A stretch of DNA of 64,000 nucleotides from Pisciglobus halotolerans (GCF_900113675.1 NZ_FOQE01000002.1:1-64000); one strand, 5' to 3'. Shown: positions 18,161 through 28,251, counted from the stretch's first letter. Made by a program: numbers and translations. Notes: a model not told the origin generated them from the letters alone.

Positions 18161-21100
18161 TTATTTGTTTTCTTTGAAAAAAATATGCATAATATTTTGT
18201 TTTTCATTTAGAACCTGTAAGACATCTTCTTTTTTTAGTAAGAGACCTCCTTGACGATAAGGATGATTTTGGCGTTTACCTTTTACTAATTGTCCATTTA
18301 TCTGAACTTCATTTCGGACCTCATTCGAAACATGATAAACATATTGAATAGGATAGTCACCGTACGAAAAATCAAAACATATGCCATCTGCTTCTTTGCT
18401 TAATACAGGATCAATGAACAGCTCTTCTTTATCTATTTTTATTCCCAATACATTCATAATCAACTGGCTTAAATAAATCCCTGGACCACTTGAATAGATC
18501 CGCCAGCCGCCTTTAACTGGAACTTCCTGTGTTTTGAGCCGATCAAAGTTTTCCTGAGCAGCATAACGTGTCTTAAATGCACCGTCCGAGCTGCTGAAGT
18601 AGGCATTACTTTGTCGTCGCATGGCTGTCGGAACAGCTGTCTGGATATTGATTGGATTAATCACTTCGAGACCTTTCCAAATTTCATCCGCTTTGCCGAT
18701 TTTAGCCATTGCTTCTAAAAAGCGGATATGTGCATGAACGTATTGAAGTCCGATTTCACGGCCAAAATTTGCAGACTGCTCTGCTCGCTTGAAGTTTCTG
18801 CTTACTCCTCCATGATAAGCCGCCGGTCTATTCATCAGGCGTACTCCATCAGGGAATTGCAGTTCCTTCTTGATCAGCTGATAATGCTGCTCAGTTTGCT
18901 GTTCTGTAAATAACTCGCTAATCATTCCTCTGATCATTGGCAAAAGTCGATATTGAATACCTGTTACTTGATCTTCAGGATGGATGACCTTCTCAACTTT
19001 GTCTTTTCCTTCCATACGGATAAAACCGGGAACAACCTCATCAGTAAGAATATACTTTTGATAATCTTTTTTGATTGCTTCTGCTAACTGCTGCGCCTCA
19101 TGCGCTACCTTGGGATAACTTACGGCAATTCCTTTTTCAAATTGTTTGAGAGTCTGATATGTCAGTTCAATCGTCCAACTGCTAGCCATCCTTTTCTTAA
19201 GCGCAGCATCATTTGGCTGCAAGGTATCGTCCCAATCCCCGTCTCCATAACTCGAAAGAAAAGTCCCAGGTAAAAAGTGTGCTTGAATATAAGCAATTTC
19301 TTTTTCAACGTGATCAAACAGTGTATATTTTTCTTTCGTAAACTCACCTGTCATGCCTTTCATATAGGGTACTTTCTCTTCTAATAGACTGTTGTCATTT
19401 GTCGCAGTCAAATAATCGCCCAAAAGTTTCAAAGGCCAGACAATAATGTCGCCATGACTTTCATCAGCCTGCATGGCACTGTATTTATCAAACATAAACC
19501 ATTGCGGCCAATTTCCATTTTCAATATGCTGGTGGCTATATAAGGTTTTAAGGATAGCACGGACACTTGAAAATTCCTGCATCGCCATGAAATATTCCGC
19601 CGGTCCCTGAGATACATCTCTTGTTCCCCAAGCCGCACCTCCATATTGTTCAAGACCATGCGGGACGAGATAATGCACGAACATATTTTGAGTATACCAC
19701 CAAGTGATGATATTCAGCTTTTCAAGAAATGCGTCTGATCTGTTAGGCAGGGATAGGTTAAAATGATTCATGGTCTCTTCAAAAAACTGTTTAAAAGCTG
19801 CTTTTTCTGTTTTTAGTGTTTCTTCTTTTTCCTGAAAAGATTCCCCATTCAAGCTTCCTTGGATAATCAACTCAAAACGATCTGTCTCATCTAGTGCTAA
19901 AACAGCCATTGAAGCACTTCCAGGATCGATTCCCTTAATAAAAGCAGTTTCATCGGTCAATGCCATTGAAGTTCCCTTTATTTTCAAGTGATACACCAAT
20001 GCTGGATAATGAAAAGCGACAGAAGCAGTTTTATCTGCTGAAAAAGCTAACATATTTCCATCTTGTTTGACCTGTATGGCAGTCTGATATTCTTCGTTAT
20101 TCAGCACGACCTGATTTGTAACAAAGAAGCGATATTTTTTCTTACTCAGTGCTTCAACAATTAAGTGTACCGCTGCTTGGTCAGAGGAAGTATAGTTGAT
20201 GACAGTAAAGGTGTCCTCGTCTGTTTCATAAACCCATTTGGCAAAATTAAAGCCTATTTCAAAAAGCGAAGGCATTGTCAGCAAGCGATAATGACCGTTC
20301 AACGCTACATAAATCCGCTGCCCCGAGACTTTTTGAATGTTTAATGGGTTACGTGCATTTGTGAGCCATTTATTCATGTTTGTATTGCCTAGCACCAATT
20401 GTGCATTGAAGATCCCGTACATCCAAGAAGTTGTACTCATCACATTTTCATTTACTGTTAAGTGATGTCCAGTAAATAGTATTTGCCCATGAGGCCGTTC
20501 CAGCTGTTCTTCTTTTTCCTTTAATACAACATGTTCATATGCTGGCGTAAAGAACGATAGCAGCTTATCTTCACTATACTCTTCCTGCAAGCGTTTTGGG
20601 TAAAGCTGGTTGATTTTTTCTTCTGTTAAGCTTTTTCCGGCAAGCGGTTCGCCGATCGTTTCTTTTATTTGATAGGCTTGGACCGGACGCATCTTCTCTT
20701 CTTCTTTTATTTCTTTCCAAGATTGAAGAATCGTCTTCTGAAATTCTAATGATATAATTTCTTCAGGATGCGACTCTTTATAAAAGCTGTAAAAGAGGAC
20801 TTCCTTTGTGCCCTCCAATACCGTCTTTTCGGATTGTAAGGCGGTATAGTCGAATTCATATTGGTAGATCTCATTCGCCAACTGAGCTTTTGTCAACACT
20901 TCGGGTTCATTTTTAGTTTTATAAGAGGGTTTGAAAAATTGAAAGCCATCTGTTGAAAAACCAACTGCTTTTGTTAAAGAACCTTGTTGGAGATAAGGGA
21001 ATTTTTCTCCTTGCGGTTGATTTTGTCTTGAACAGACCACAAAACCTCTCCTATCATCTTCAAAGACATTATGATCAACATACTGTGCAACATAGGCTTC

Positions 21101-21523
21101 ATTTGATTGTATAGTACCTTTTTCTGCTAAGCCGATATCTTGACCATAAATAACATCCACTTCTCGTCCTTGACCTGAAAGTTCAACTTTCCAAAACCAG
21201 CTGTTTTGCTCTGACAAAGCAAAAAAGACGGTATAATCTACTCCTTCAAAAGTTCCTGCCCACTTTGCCTGCTTTTCCCCAACAAAAAAAGCACTGCCTG
21301 AATGGATTCCTACCATTGGATGATAAATGATCTTGCCGTTTTTTGTATATAAACGCAAGTATACGTTATTCATTGAACCATCGATTGGATTTCCGTTTAC
21401 TTGATTCAGCATCATGCCTTCTTTAGAAATTTCAAATAAGTCACCTGTTTGCATAAAAGTAAAGGTCAATCCGTTTGCTGATAAAGGAATCAATGATTCT
21501 CTATTGTTTTTTATTTTTTGCAT
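18161..21523 (-). CDS. GH94 glycoside phosphorylase, 1,2-beta-oligoglucan phosphorylase type
   Basis: Cytoplasmic inverting phosphorylase predicted to release alpha-glucose 1-phosphate from beta-1,2-glucooligosaccharides. GH94 block GDGDWDD (about 760-766) contains the catalytic acid region; HGLEQYGGAAWGTRDVSQGP is another conserved active-site segment. About 1120 residues, far longer than cellobiose phosphorylase (about 800) but as expected for the SOGP class such as Listeria innocua Lin1839. Start chosen at ATG 21521-21523 (MQKIKNNRES) because AAGGAG lies 8 nt upstream; a frame 8 codons longer has none. Next to a GH3 beta-glucosidase, as in Listeria. Other GH94 specificities (cellobionic acid, laminaribiose) fit the length and context less well. 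Confidence 0.82.
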   Translation of the reverse strand: MQKIKNNRESLIPLSANGLTFTFMQTGDLFEISKEGMMLNQVNGNPIDGSMNNVYLRLYTKNGKIIYHPMVGIHSGSAFFVGEKQAKWAGTFEGVDYTVFFALSEQNSWFWKVELSGQGREVDVIYGQDIGLAEKGTIQSNEAYVAQYVDHNVFEDDRRGFVVCSRQNQPQGEKFPYLQQGSLTKAVGFSTDGFQFFKPSYKTKNEPEVLTKAQLANEIYQYEFDYTALQSEKTVLEGTKEVLFYSFYKESHPEEIISLEFQKTILQSWKEIKEEEKMRPVQAYQIKETIGEPLAGKSLTEEKINQLYPKRLQEEYSEDKLLSFFTPAYEHVVLKEKEEQLERPHGQILFTGHHLTVNENVMSTTSWMYGIFNAQLVLGNTNMNKWLTNARNPLNIQKVSGQRIYVALNGHYRLLTMPSLFEIGFNFAKWVYETDEDTFTVINYTSSDQAAVHLIVEALSKKKYRFFVTNQVVLNNEEYQTAIQVKQDGNMLAFSADKTASVAFHYPALVYHLKIKGTSMALTDETAFIKGIDPGSASMAVLALDETDRFELIIQGSLNGESFQEKEETLKTEKAAFKQFFEETMNHFNLSLPNRSDAFLEKLNIITWWYTQNMFVHYLVPHGLEQYGGAAWGTRDVSQGPAEYFMAMQEFSSVRAILKTLYSHQHIENGNWPQWFMFDKYSAMQADESHGDIIVWPLKLLGDYLTATNDNSLLEEKVPYMKGMTGEFTKEKYTLFDHVEKEIAYIQAHFLPGTFLSSYGDGDWDDTLQPNDAALKKRMASSWTIELTYQTLKQFEKGIAVSYPKVAHEAQQLAEAIKKDYQKYILTDEVVPGFIRMEGKDKVEKVIHPEDQVTGIQYRLLPMIRGMISELFTEQQTEQHYQLIKKELQFPDGVRLMNRPAAYHGGVSRNFKRAEQSANFGREIGLQYVHAHIRFLEAMAKIGKADEIWKGLEVINPINIQTAVPTAMRRQSNAYFSSSDGAFKTRYAAQENFDRLKTQEVPVKGGWRIYSSGPGIYLSQLIMNVLGIKIDKEELFIDPVLSKEADGICFDFSYGDYPIQYVYHVSNEVRNEVQINGQLVKGKRQNHPYRQGGLLLKKEDVLQVLNEKQNIMHIFFKENK

Positions 21524-21594
21524 CCTGCCACTCCTTAAAAGATACATGTACTAAATTTTACGAATAAAGATTTATCTAATCTTTGTATCCAGTT

Positions 21595-23748
21595 CTATTT
21601 TTCCAATGAAAACGAAGCAGCTTGCAGTTCGCTGCTGTTTGGTCCGATCATGACTTCAAATTCCCCTGCATCACTGGAAACTGAATAATCGGTATGTGTG
21701 TAGGCTAGTTGATGTTCATTGATGGTAAAAGTTACGGCTTGTGTTTCTTGCGGTTCTAGTGTCACTTGTTTAAAACCAATCAATTCTTTTACCGGCCGAA
21801 CGACTCGTGCAACTTTATCTCGTATATAAAGCTGAACAGTTTCTACACCTTTTCTCTCTCCACTATTCGTTACTTCTACCGTCACTGTTAAGGTGTCCTC
21901 TTTTGTCAGTCTATTATCTGAAAGAAAGAGCTTTGAAAAATTAAAAGTTGTATAGCTTAGTCCATGCCCGAAAGGATAAAGCGGTGTATTTTCAACATCT
22001 AAATATCTTGAAAAATATTTTTCACTCATCGCATCCTCTTTTAAAGGTCTGCCGGTGCTATCTTGATTATAAAAAATCGGAACTTGTCCAACATTTCGAG
22101 GGAAAGACATACTCAGTTTTCCAGAAGGATTAGCTTCGCCGTATAAAGTATTGACTAAAGCCGCTGCACCTTCTGTTCCAGGGAACCAAGCTTCTATCAT
22201 CGCATTTGCTGAATTGCTGACTTCAGTTAAATCTAATGGCCGTCCATTAAACACCGTCACAACGATTTTTTTATTCAGCTTCTTCAGTTCTCTTAGCAAA
22301 GCCAATTGGTTTTCTGGGAGACGAATATTTGAACGGCTTGCTGCTTCACCGCTCATTTCAGAGCTTTCTCCTAAGACAACTAAGATTACATCTGCTTCAT
22401 GAATTTGAGCAATATGAAAGCTGTTTAGCCCATTGTAAAGATCGGTTTCATCTTCTATCGAAAGGATATTTTCATTCCGTATCTTTTCCGACATAGCTTC
22501 CATAAGCGTTGTGGTTTCTTCCTGCTGTCCTTGCCAGGACCACGCTCCTAGCAGATCGCGGCTGTCTTTTTTTGGTCCTACTATCAAGATTTTTTGTTCC
22601 TTTTTCAATGGTAATGTTCCATCATTTTCAAGTAATACCATCGCTTTTTCAGCAATTTCTCTAGCTTTTTCTCGATTTTTTCCATTAAAAATCTCTGCTT
22701 GTTCAGCTGCTTCATCCGCTCCTCGATAGGGGTCTTCAAAAAGTCCTAAGTCGTTTTTCAATACTAAAATGCGCCATACTGCTTCGTCAAGCAATTGCGC
22801 ATACTGCTGATCCTCTTCCATCACCTGCTGCAGTTCTTTTCCATAGGCTGGCGACATCATTTCAATATCCACTCCTGCTTTCATCGCAAGTTTAGCCGCT
22901 TCTCGCAAGTCTTCTGCTACACCATGTGGAACCAATTCGCCGATCGCGCCCCAATCAGAAATCAAGATACCGTCAAATCCCATTTCTTCGCGGAGAAGAT
23001 TACGCATCAATTTCTGGTTCCCTGTTGCTGGTATACCATCAATCGTGTTGAAAGACGTCATAACTAATTTTGCTCCAGCATCAATGCCCTCTTTATAGGC
23101 AGGCAAGTACTGCTCACGTAAAGTCCGCTCAGTCATTTCAACTGTATTGTAATCTCTGCCAGCGATAGGTGCGCCATAACCGGCAAAGTGCTTAATGCAA
23201 GCTGCTACTTTTGAGAAATCTTCTTTTAGATCTTTTCCCTGATAGCCCTCTACAAAAGCCCGGGCATATTGCTGATTCAAATACTTGTCTTCTCCCGTTG
23301 ACTCTAACACCCTTCCCCATCGCGCATCGCGAACCAGATCGACCATCGGTGAAAAAGTCACATGCAATCCAGAAACGGCTGCTTCTTTAGCCGCTATTGC
23401 TGCACTTTCTTTAATCAGTTCTGGATTCCAAGTAGCGCCTAATCCTAAAGGAATCGGAAAGATCGTTCGAAAGCCATGGATGACATCGGCCATCAATAAC
23501 ATCGGGATTCCTAGCCGACTGTGCTGCAAGTAATCTTGCTGCACTTTTCTTGTTTTTTCTGCTCCAGATATTCCTAATGCCGATCCTGCTTGCCATAAGC
23601 TTTCTTTTGTTATGCCCATATCGTTCAGTGGACCGGTTATCTCTTGTTCATTTTCTTCAAAAAAAGGCGCGGCTAATTGAACCGTTTGCCCTATTTTTTC
23701 TTCGATGGTCATTTGATCAAATAATGCTTTTAATGCTTCTTTTTTCAA
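21595..23748 (-). CDS. GH3 beta-glucosidase
   Basis: 717 residues: N-terminal TIM barrel, alpha/beta sandwich, C-terminal fibronectin-III-like domain (about 620-715). Nucleophile Asp265 lies in the motif ILISDWGAI. KHFAGYG and GRDYNTVEMTERTLREQYLP are family substrate-binding blocks. No signal peptide, so it acts inside the cell. The start is TTG (23746-23748), supported by AGGAGG 8 nt upstream. By comparison with Listeria Lin1840 it may split sophorose, the dimer left by the phosphorylase (inference). BglX-type beta-glucosidase or beta-xylosidase activity cannot be excluded. Confidence 0.85.
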   Translation of the reverse strand: MKKEALKALFDQMTIEEKIGQTVQLAAPFFEENEQEITGPLNDMGITKESLWQAGSALGISGAEKTRKVQQDYLQHSRLGIPMLLMADVIHGFRTIFPIPLGLGATWNPELIKESAAIAAKEAAVSGLHVTFSPMVDLVRDARWGRVLESTGEDKYLNQQYARAFVEGYQGKDLKEDFSKVAACIKHFAGYGAPIAGRDYNTVEMTERTLREQYLPAYKEGIDAGAKLVMTSFNTIDGIPATGNQKLMRNLLREEMGFDGILISDWGAIGELVPHGVAEDLREAAKLAMKAGVDIEMMSPAYGKELQQVMEEDQQYAQLLDEAVWRILVLKNDLGLFEDPYRGADEAAEQAEIFNGKNREKAREIAEKAMVLLENDGTLPLKKEQKILIVGPKKDSRDLLGAWSWQGQQEETTTLMEAMSEKIRNENILSIEDETDLYNGLNSFHIAQIHEADVILVVLGESSEMSGEAASRSNIRLPENQLALLRELKKLNKKIVVTVFNGRPLDLTEVSNSANAMIEAWFPGTEGAAALVNTLYGEANPSGKLSMSFPRNVGQVPIFYNQDSTGRPLKEDAMSEKYFSRYLDVENTPLYPFGHGLSYTTFNFSKLFLSDNRLTKEDTLTVTVEVTNSGERKGVETVQLYIRDKVARVVRPVKELIGFKQVTLEPQETQAVTFTINEHQLAYTHTDYSVSSDAGEFEVMIGPNSSELQAASFSLEK

Positions 23749-23783
23749 TTGAAGAACCTCCTATTGCTTACTAAGCTTAATTC

Positions 23784-24605
23784 TTACTTTCCGCCTGAAA
23801 TATTAAAGCCGCTTAAAATGTATTTTTGGAAAATCAAAAAGATAATGAGAATCGGAACGACCATAAAGGCAGCCCCTGCCATTTGCAAGGCATAATTGGC
23901 TCCATGTTGCCCTTGCAATAACTGCAGTCCTACAGAGAGTGTGTAGAATTTTTGATCGTTGGCAATAATCAAAGGCCATAAAAATGAGTTCCATCCCCCG
24001 ATAAAAGCCAAAATTCCCTGAACGGCCAAAATAGGTCTCGACAGTGGAAGTGCAACACGGAAAAAGATGTAGAATTCCCCAGCTCCATCAAGACGAGCAG
24101 CTTCAAAAAATTCTTCACTGATATTCGAAAAAAATTGTCGAAAGAGGAAGATACCGAAAGCACCTGTTAAACCAGGCAATACGATGCCAAGGTATGTATT
24201 TGTCAGCCCTACAGCATTCAACATTAAGTAAACTGGAATCATGGTCACTTGACCTGGAATCATCATGGTCGCTAATACTAAAATAAACAGCACATTTTTC
24301 CCTTTAAAATCATAGTGAGCAAAACCAAAACCTGCTGCAGCGTTTATGAGTAGTCCAACGAAACTCATTAAGGTAATGATAATAGTATTTTTCAAATAGA
24401 CGCCGAAGTTCAATCGTTGGAATAGTTCTCTAAAATTATCCAATGTCCATTCATTTGGCAGAATTTTAGGCTGGATGGCCACAATCTCAGGATTAGTTTT
24501 AAAAGCAGATAGAATCATCCAGATAAACGGAATAATCGTAAATGCGCCCCAGATCCCTAAGATGATGCCAATAATAATTTTTGTTTTACGATTAATAGAT
24601 ACCAT
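23784..24605 (-). CDS. Sugar ABC transporter permease, MalG-like
   Basis: 273 residues with six predicted helices; EAA loop EFFEAARLDGAGEFYIFFRV followed by ALPLSRP. It pairs with the MalF-like permease encoded 21 bp upstream and the lipoprotein at 25618. ATG start with AAAGGAG 7 nt upstream. No ATPase gene accompanies it. Confidence 0.88.
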   Translation of the reverse strand: MVSINRKTKIIIGIILGIWGAFTIIPFIWMILSAFKTNPEIVAIQPKILPNEWTLDNFRELFQRLNFGVYLKNTIIITLMSFVGLLINAAAGFGFAHYDFKGKNVLFILVLATMMIPGQVTMIPVYLMLNAVGLTNTYLGIVLPGLTGAFGIFLFRQFFSNISEEFFEAARLDGAGEFYIFFRVALPLSRPILAVQGILAFIGGWNSFLWPLIIANDQKFYTLSVGLQLLQGQHGANYALQMAGAAFMVVPILIIFLIFQKYILSGFNISGGK

Positions 24606-24626
24606 TTTTCTTTCTCCTTTCTTTCA

Positions 24627-25517
24627 TTAAATTGTATTTTCTTCTTCTTTTCGTTGGATCTTCATTTGAAATAGTGTAGCAATGATGATGACAACAAAGA
24701 GAATGAGTGAACCAGCAGCAGCATAGCCAAAATTATTCAACTGAAATCCATTTCGGTAAATAAATAGAGATACACTCAACGTGCTGTTCAATGGTCCGCC
24801 TTCTGTCATAACAAAAGGTTCTTCGAAAAATTGTAGCCATCCGATCAGCGTCGTAACGATCACAAAGAATGTAGAAAATTTCAATTGCGGTATGGTAATA
24901 TAACGAATTTGCTGCAGTTGAGTCGCACCGTCTAATTCTGCGGCTTCATACATTGTTTTTGGTATATTCGTTAAAGCAGCTGAAAAAATCAGCATATTGA
25001 TTCCTATGCCACGCCAGACAGCCAAAATGATCAAAGATAGCTTAGCTATTCTTGGGTCTTGCAGCCAAGCAATCGGCCCTAAGCCGATAGTATGAAGCAA
25101 TCGGTTAAATAATCCGATACTGTCACTTGGATTAAAGAGAAAAGACCAGACAATTGCAATGGCTACGATGTTAGTGATTGAAGGAGAATAGAAAATCAAA
25201 CGCATGAAAGAAAAGAATTTCCCTTTCCCCATATTGATCAAAATAGCAATTCCCATTGAAAGTGCAACAACTAATGGCACACCGATGATCACATAATAAA
25301 TGGTATTCAAAATGGACTGCCGAAATGATGGGTCGCTTAATATATTCGTGTAGTTTTCGACCCCCATAAAGTTAATCCGTGAGTAATCTGCTAGGCCCGC
25401 TAAGCTCATGTCTGTAAAACTAATGATAAGAGCAATAAAAATGGGTAATATAGAAAAAAAGAACAGTAGAATCAAAGCCGGCGCAATAAAAAAATAAGGA
25501 GCTTTTTTACTTTTCAT
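24627..25517 (-). CDS. Sugar ABC transporter permease, MalF-like
   Basis: About 296 residues with six predicted helices; EAA loop YEAAELDGATQLQQIRYITI. Start chosen at ATG 25515-25517 (MKSKKAPYFF), because the AGGAAGG site abuts the upstream ATG (MNNMKS) with no spacing but is 9 nt from this one. Separated from the binding-protein gene by a terminator-like hairpin. Confidence 0.88.
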   Translation of the reverse strand: MKSKKAPYFFIAPALILLFFFSILPIFIALIISFTDMSLAGLADYSRINFMGVENYTNILSDPSFRQSILNTIYYVIIGVPLVVALSMGIAILINMGKGKFFSFMRLIFYSPSITNIVAIAIVWSFLFNPSDSIGLFNRLLHTIGLGPIAWLQDPRIAKLSLIILAVWRGIGINMLIFSAALTNIPKTMYEAAELDGATQLQQIRYITIPQLKFSTFFVIVTTLIGWLQFFEEPFVMTEGGPLNSTLSVSLFIYRNGFQLNNFGYAAAGSLILFVVIIIATLFQMKIQRKEEENTI

Positions 25518-25551
25518 GTTATTCATCCTTCCTAATATCTTCCAAAACTAA

Positions 25552-25598
25552 AAAGACAGAAAAATGAACCCAAAACCTTTGTTCACTTTTCTGTCTTT
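25552..25598 (-). terminator. Intra-operon terminator between binding protein and permease genes
   Basis: An 18-base arm, AAAGACAGAAAAATGAAC (25552-25569), pairs with GTTCACTTTTCTGTCTTT (25581-25598) with one mismatch; the minus-strand tail is T-rich. Same position in its operon as the hairpin behind malX. Confidence 0.8.
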
Positions 25599-25617
25599 CA
25601 CTAACATCTAAGAAGCG

Positions 25618-26886
25618 TTATTTTTTCAAAATAGATGCGGCATCTTTGTTGAAAGCATCTAGCGTATCTTGAATGTCTGCTCCTCCTACAGTGATTTGTT
25701 CCCAATAATCTAGATATTTCTGTGCTACTTCTTCCCATTTTGGCATAAGCGGCATATGTTCAGAGCTTTCTAATTGTTCACCAAATGGTGCAATTTTATC
25801 ACCTTGCAACTTTTCGTCTTCCCATGCACTTTTAACTGCTGGGAGCGAACTGGAAGTATCAAGGAAAGTCAGCTGGTTTTCAGGTTTTGACATAAATTTA
25901 ATGAGTTCAATTGCATTTTTCGTATTATCTGTACCATTCCATACGGATAAGTTAGCACCTCCTGTATTAGAAAGATTATTTTCAGGACCAGCAGGTAAAA
26001 CAGCTGTTGCCCATTTTCCATCAATATCAGAAGCATTTTCATTAATTGCCGTTATCATCCATGGACCACTAATAAACATTGGGACGATCCCTTCTCCGCC
26101 AAATGATTGAGAGATATCGATTCCTAGATCTTGAGCAGGTGCAGACCCATTTTGGATCATACTATTTAAGTATTCAGCTGATTCTACAAAAGGTTTTTGA
26201 TTGAAAAGCGGATTTCCTTCTTTATCAAGCAGTTTGGAACCATTTTGGCGTGCAAACATAAACCCAAACGTTTGATCCGAGCCGTCTACATTAAACCCGT
26301 ACATATTGTCTCCGCGTTTAGACAGTTTCAAGGCTGCATCTTTCAACTCATCCCAAGTTTTAGGTGCTTCTGAATAACCAATATCTTCTAATAGATCGGA
26401 ACGATAATAAAGAGCACGCGTTTCTGTATACCAAGGAACACCGTAGTATTTTCCATCAAATTCATTGGTGCCGACATTTCCTTCAAAGAAGTTGTCCCGA
26501 TTCAATTCATCTTCTGAATTGATATAATCGGTAATGTCCATTAAAGCGCCTGCGTCAGAAAACTCAGACATCCAAGTTGTTCCCATTTGGACTACATCAG
26601 GTCCTTCACCGGACGCAACAGCTGTTAACAGGCGGTCATGTGCAGCCGACCAAGGAATACTTTGGACATTCACTTTAATCCCTGTTTCTTCTGTAAATGA
26701 ATCTAAAATAGGTTGAACTTGCTCATTTCCATCTCCCATGAACCAGAAAGAAACTTCCTTGCTAGAGTTGGAACCTGTATCAGAATTGGCTTCTTCACTT
26801 GAATTTCCGCTACCGCATGCAGCTAAAAACCCAGCTGTCAACAATCCCACTGTTCCTACTAAAGCTTTCTTATTCCACTTTCTCAT
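25618..26886 (-). CDS. Sugar-binding lipoprotein (predicted sophorooligosaccharide-binding)
   Basis: About 422 residues, extracellular family 1 solute-binding protein. Signal peptide MRKWNKKALVGTVGLLTAGF with lipobox FLAAC (Cys about 24) and a Ser/Asn-rich linker. The start is ATG 26884-26886, with AGGAGGG 7 nt upstream; the open frame extends 42 codons further but runs through the operators and has no ribosome binding site. First gene of the operon. The assignment to beta-1,2-glucooligosaccharides follows from gene order shared with Listeria innocua lin1839-1841, not from binding residues I could check. Confidence 0.85.
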   Translation of the reverse strand: MRKWNKKALVGTVGLLTAGFLAACGSGNSSEEANSDTGSNSSKEVSFWFMGDGNEQVQPILDSFTEETGIKVNVQSIPWSAAHDRLLTAVASGEGPDVVQMGTTWMSEFSDAGALMDITDYINSEDELNRDNFFEGNVGTNEFDGKYYGVPWYTETRALYYRSDLLEDIGYSEAPKTWDELKDAALKLSKRGDNMYGFNVDGSDQTFGFMFARQNGSKLLDKEGNPLFNQKPFVESAEYLNSMIQNGSAPAQDLGIDISQSFGGEGIVPMFISGPWMITAINENASDIDGKWATAVLPAGPENNLSNTGGANLSVWNGTDNTKNAIELIKFMSKPENQLTFLDTSSSLPAVKSAWEDEKLQGDKIAPFGEQLESSEHMPLMPKWEEVAQKYLDYWEQITVGGADIQDTLDAFNKDAASILKK

Positions 26887-26911
26887 CGAAAACCCTCCTA
26901 ATAGTGTAATC

Positions 26912-26980
26912 GAAACGTTTCTATAAAAGGCAAAAAAATAATGTTTTTCATGTAACCGTTTTATAGAAACGTTTCTATAA
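26912..26980. promoter_or_regulatory. Twin LacI-type operators
   Basis: TTATAGAAACGTTTCTATAA (26961-26980) is a perfect 20-bp palindrome; a second site with the same core GAAACGTTTC and the right half TATA lies at 26912-26925. The centres are 54 bp apart, about five helical turns, which would allow repressor looping. The likely binder is the operon's own LacI protein; CcpA is possible because the core resembles cre. Confidence 0.75.
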
Positions 26981-27136
26981 AGTAGGATAATAAAAAAAGA
27001 GAGTAAAAGCAAGCGTTTTCTTTAATAAAAATCAAAAAAAATTATTTTAAAGAAGGTATGGATACCAACGCAAATAGTTGCCTTTTTTCTCTCTTTTTTA
27101 ATAAAGCTTTTTTTTAAAGTGTTTAAGCTTTTATTT

Positions 27137-27799
27137 TTACATCTTACTTTGAATCACTTGATCGACCACAAAATCAGGATAGCCAATGTCCATCACTTTG
27201 ACTTTTCCTGTATATTGTTTGGCGTCTCCTTTTTCTAGCCCCATTTTCATCAATCCAAAGGTAACGGTATAATCAGCTTTCACTGCTTTTCCGAGAACTT
27301 CTCCGGATGTTGCGGACAATCCAGAAGGGACATCAACAGCGATAATTTCATGTTTTTCGGAATCGATAGCTGAGATCCATTGTAAATAAGGATCTTTTAC
27401 TTCTTTTGACAAACCTACGCCTATTAAAGCATCTACCACAATTGGATAAGCTGTAAGATCTGGCTTGGCATTAAATTGGATATTCAAACCGATTTTTTTC
27501 CCAATACGCAGCTGTTGTTTCATCTCATCAGTTGCCTTAGATAAACTTCCAACATAATAGATGGTTACATCAAGGTGATGCAAGTGTAAAATTCTCCCTG
27601 CTGCGACGCCATCTGCTCCGTTGTTGCCTGTTCCGCAAATGATGGCGACTTTCCCTTGATCTTTTCCCAAACATTCTTCTACCACTTGAGCCACACTCAA
27701 TGCTGCACGTTCCATCAGCACTAAAGAAGGAATCCCAATTTTCTGAATCGTATAGCGATCGATTGCTTTCATCTGTTCACCCGATACCCGATAATCCAT
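27137..27799 (-). CDS. nnrE: NAD(P)H-hydrate epimerase
   Basis: 220 residues, single YjeF_N domain. It epimerises R-NAD(P)HX so that the dehydratase can repair it. Visible signatures: GTGNNGADGVAAGRIL near residues 53-68, KADYTVTFGLMKMGL, and VDVPSGLSATSG with the conserved Asp. The C-terminal dehydratase domain (NnrD) is absent and must be encoded elsewhere. ATG start with GGGAGG upstream. Single gene between two intergenic regions. Confidence 0.88.
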   Translation of the reverse strand: MDYRVSGEQMKAIDRYTIQKIGIPSLVLMERAALSVAQVVEECLGKDQGKVAIICGTGNNGADGVAAGRILHLHHLDVTIYYVGSLSKATDEMKQQLRIGKKIGLNIQFNAKPDLTAYPIVVDALIGVGLSKEVKDPYLQWISAIDSEKHEIIAVDVPSGLSATSGEVLGKAVKADYTVTFGLMKMGLEKGDAKQYTGKVKVMDIGYPDFVVDQVIQSKM

Positions 27800-28251
27800 C
27801 CTATTTCCTCCCTTTTTATAAGCAAAGCAAAGTAAAGTTTTCTGCTTGCTTCATCATTTTAAAATGATGCTCTAGAATGTGTGGAGCAGGTAGACTTTTT
27901 TCTTTATTGATTCATCACTATTTTTTGCGGATTCAAATGATGCTTTTAGTCATGTCATTGCTTGGTACGTCTTGATAAAGTCCATCCAGTCTTGTAGTTT
28001 CTGCTCCTAAAGCCATTCTAATCATAATTTTCGCTAATTGCTATTTTGAACACTCGTGAAGTGGTTGCATCATAGAATACACTCAGCTAAATCAAATACC
28101 AAACGAGCATTTTTCCGAAAAAAGCAAACAATATGTGGTGCTGGAGGATTTCTTAGACGGCTTATTTGCAGATATCTTTTGCTATAATCCTCTTGCCGTT
28201 TTATAATAAATGTACATGAACAGAAGATAAAACTTGAAGGGACATATTTAG
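27800..28251 (+). promoter_or_regulatory. Intergenic region with extended -10 promoter for the exporter gene
   Basis: 450 bp without a credible gene. TTGCTATAAT (ending 28188) is an extended -10 element 64 bp before the exporter start; I see no good -35 at 16-18 bp. A small palindrome TCATTTTAAAATGA lies at about 27854-27867. No other structure found. Confidence 0.45.
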
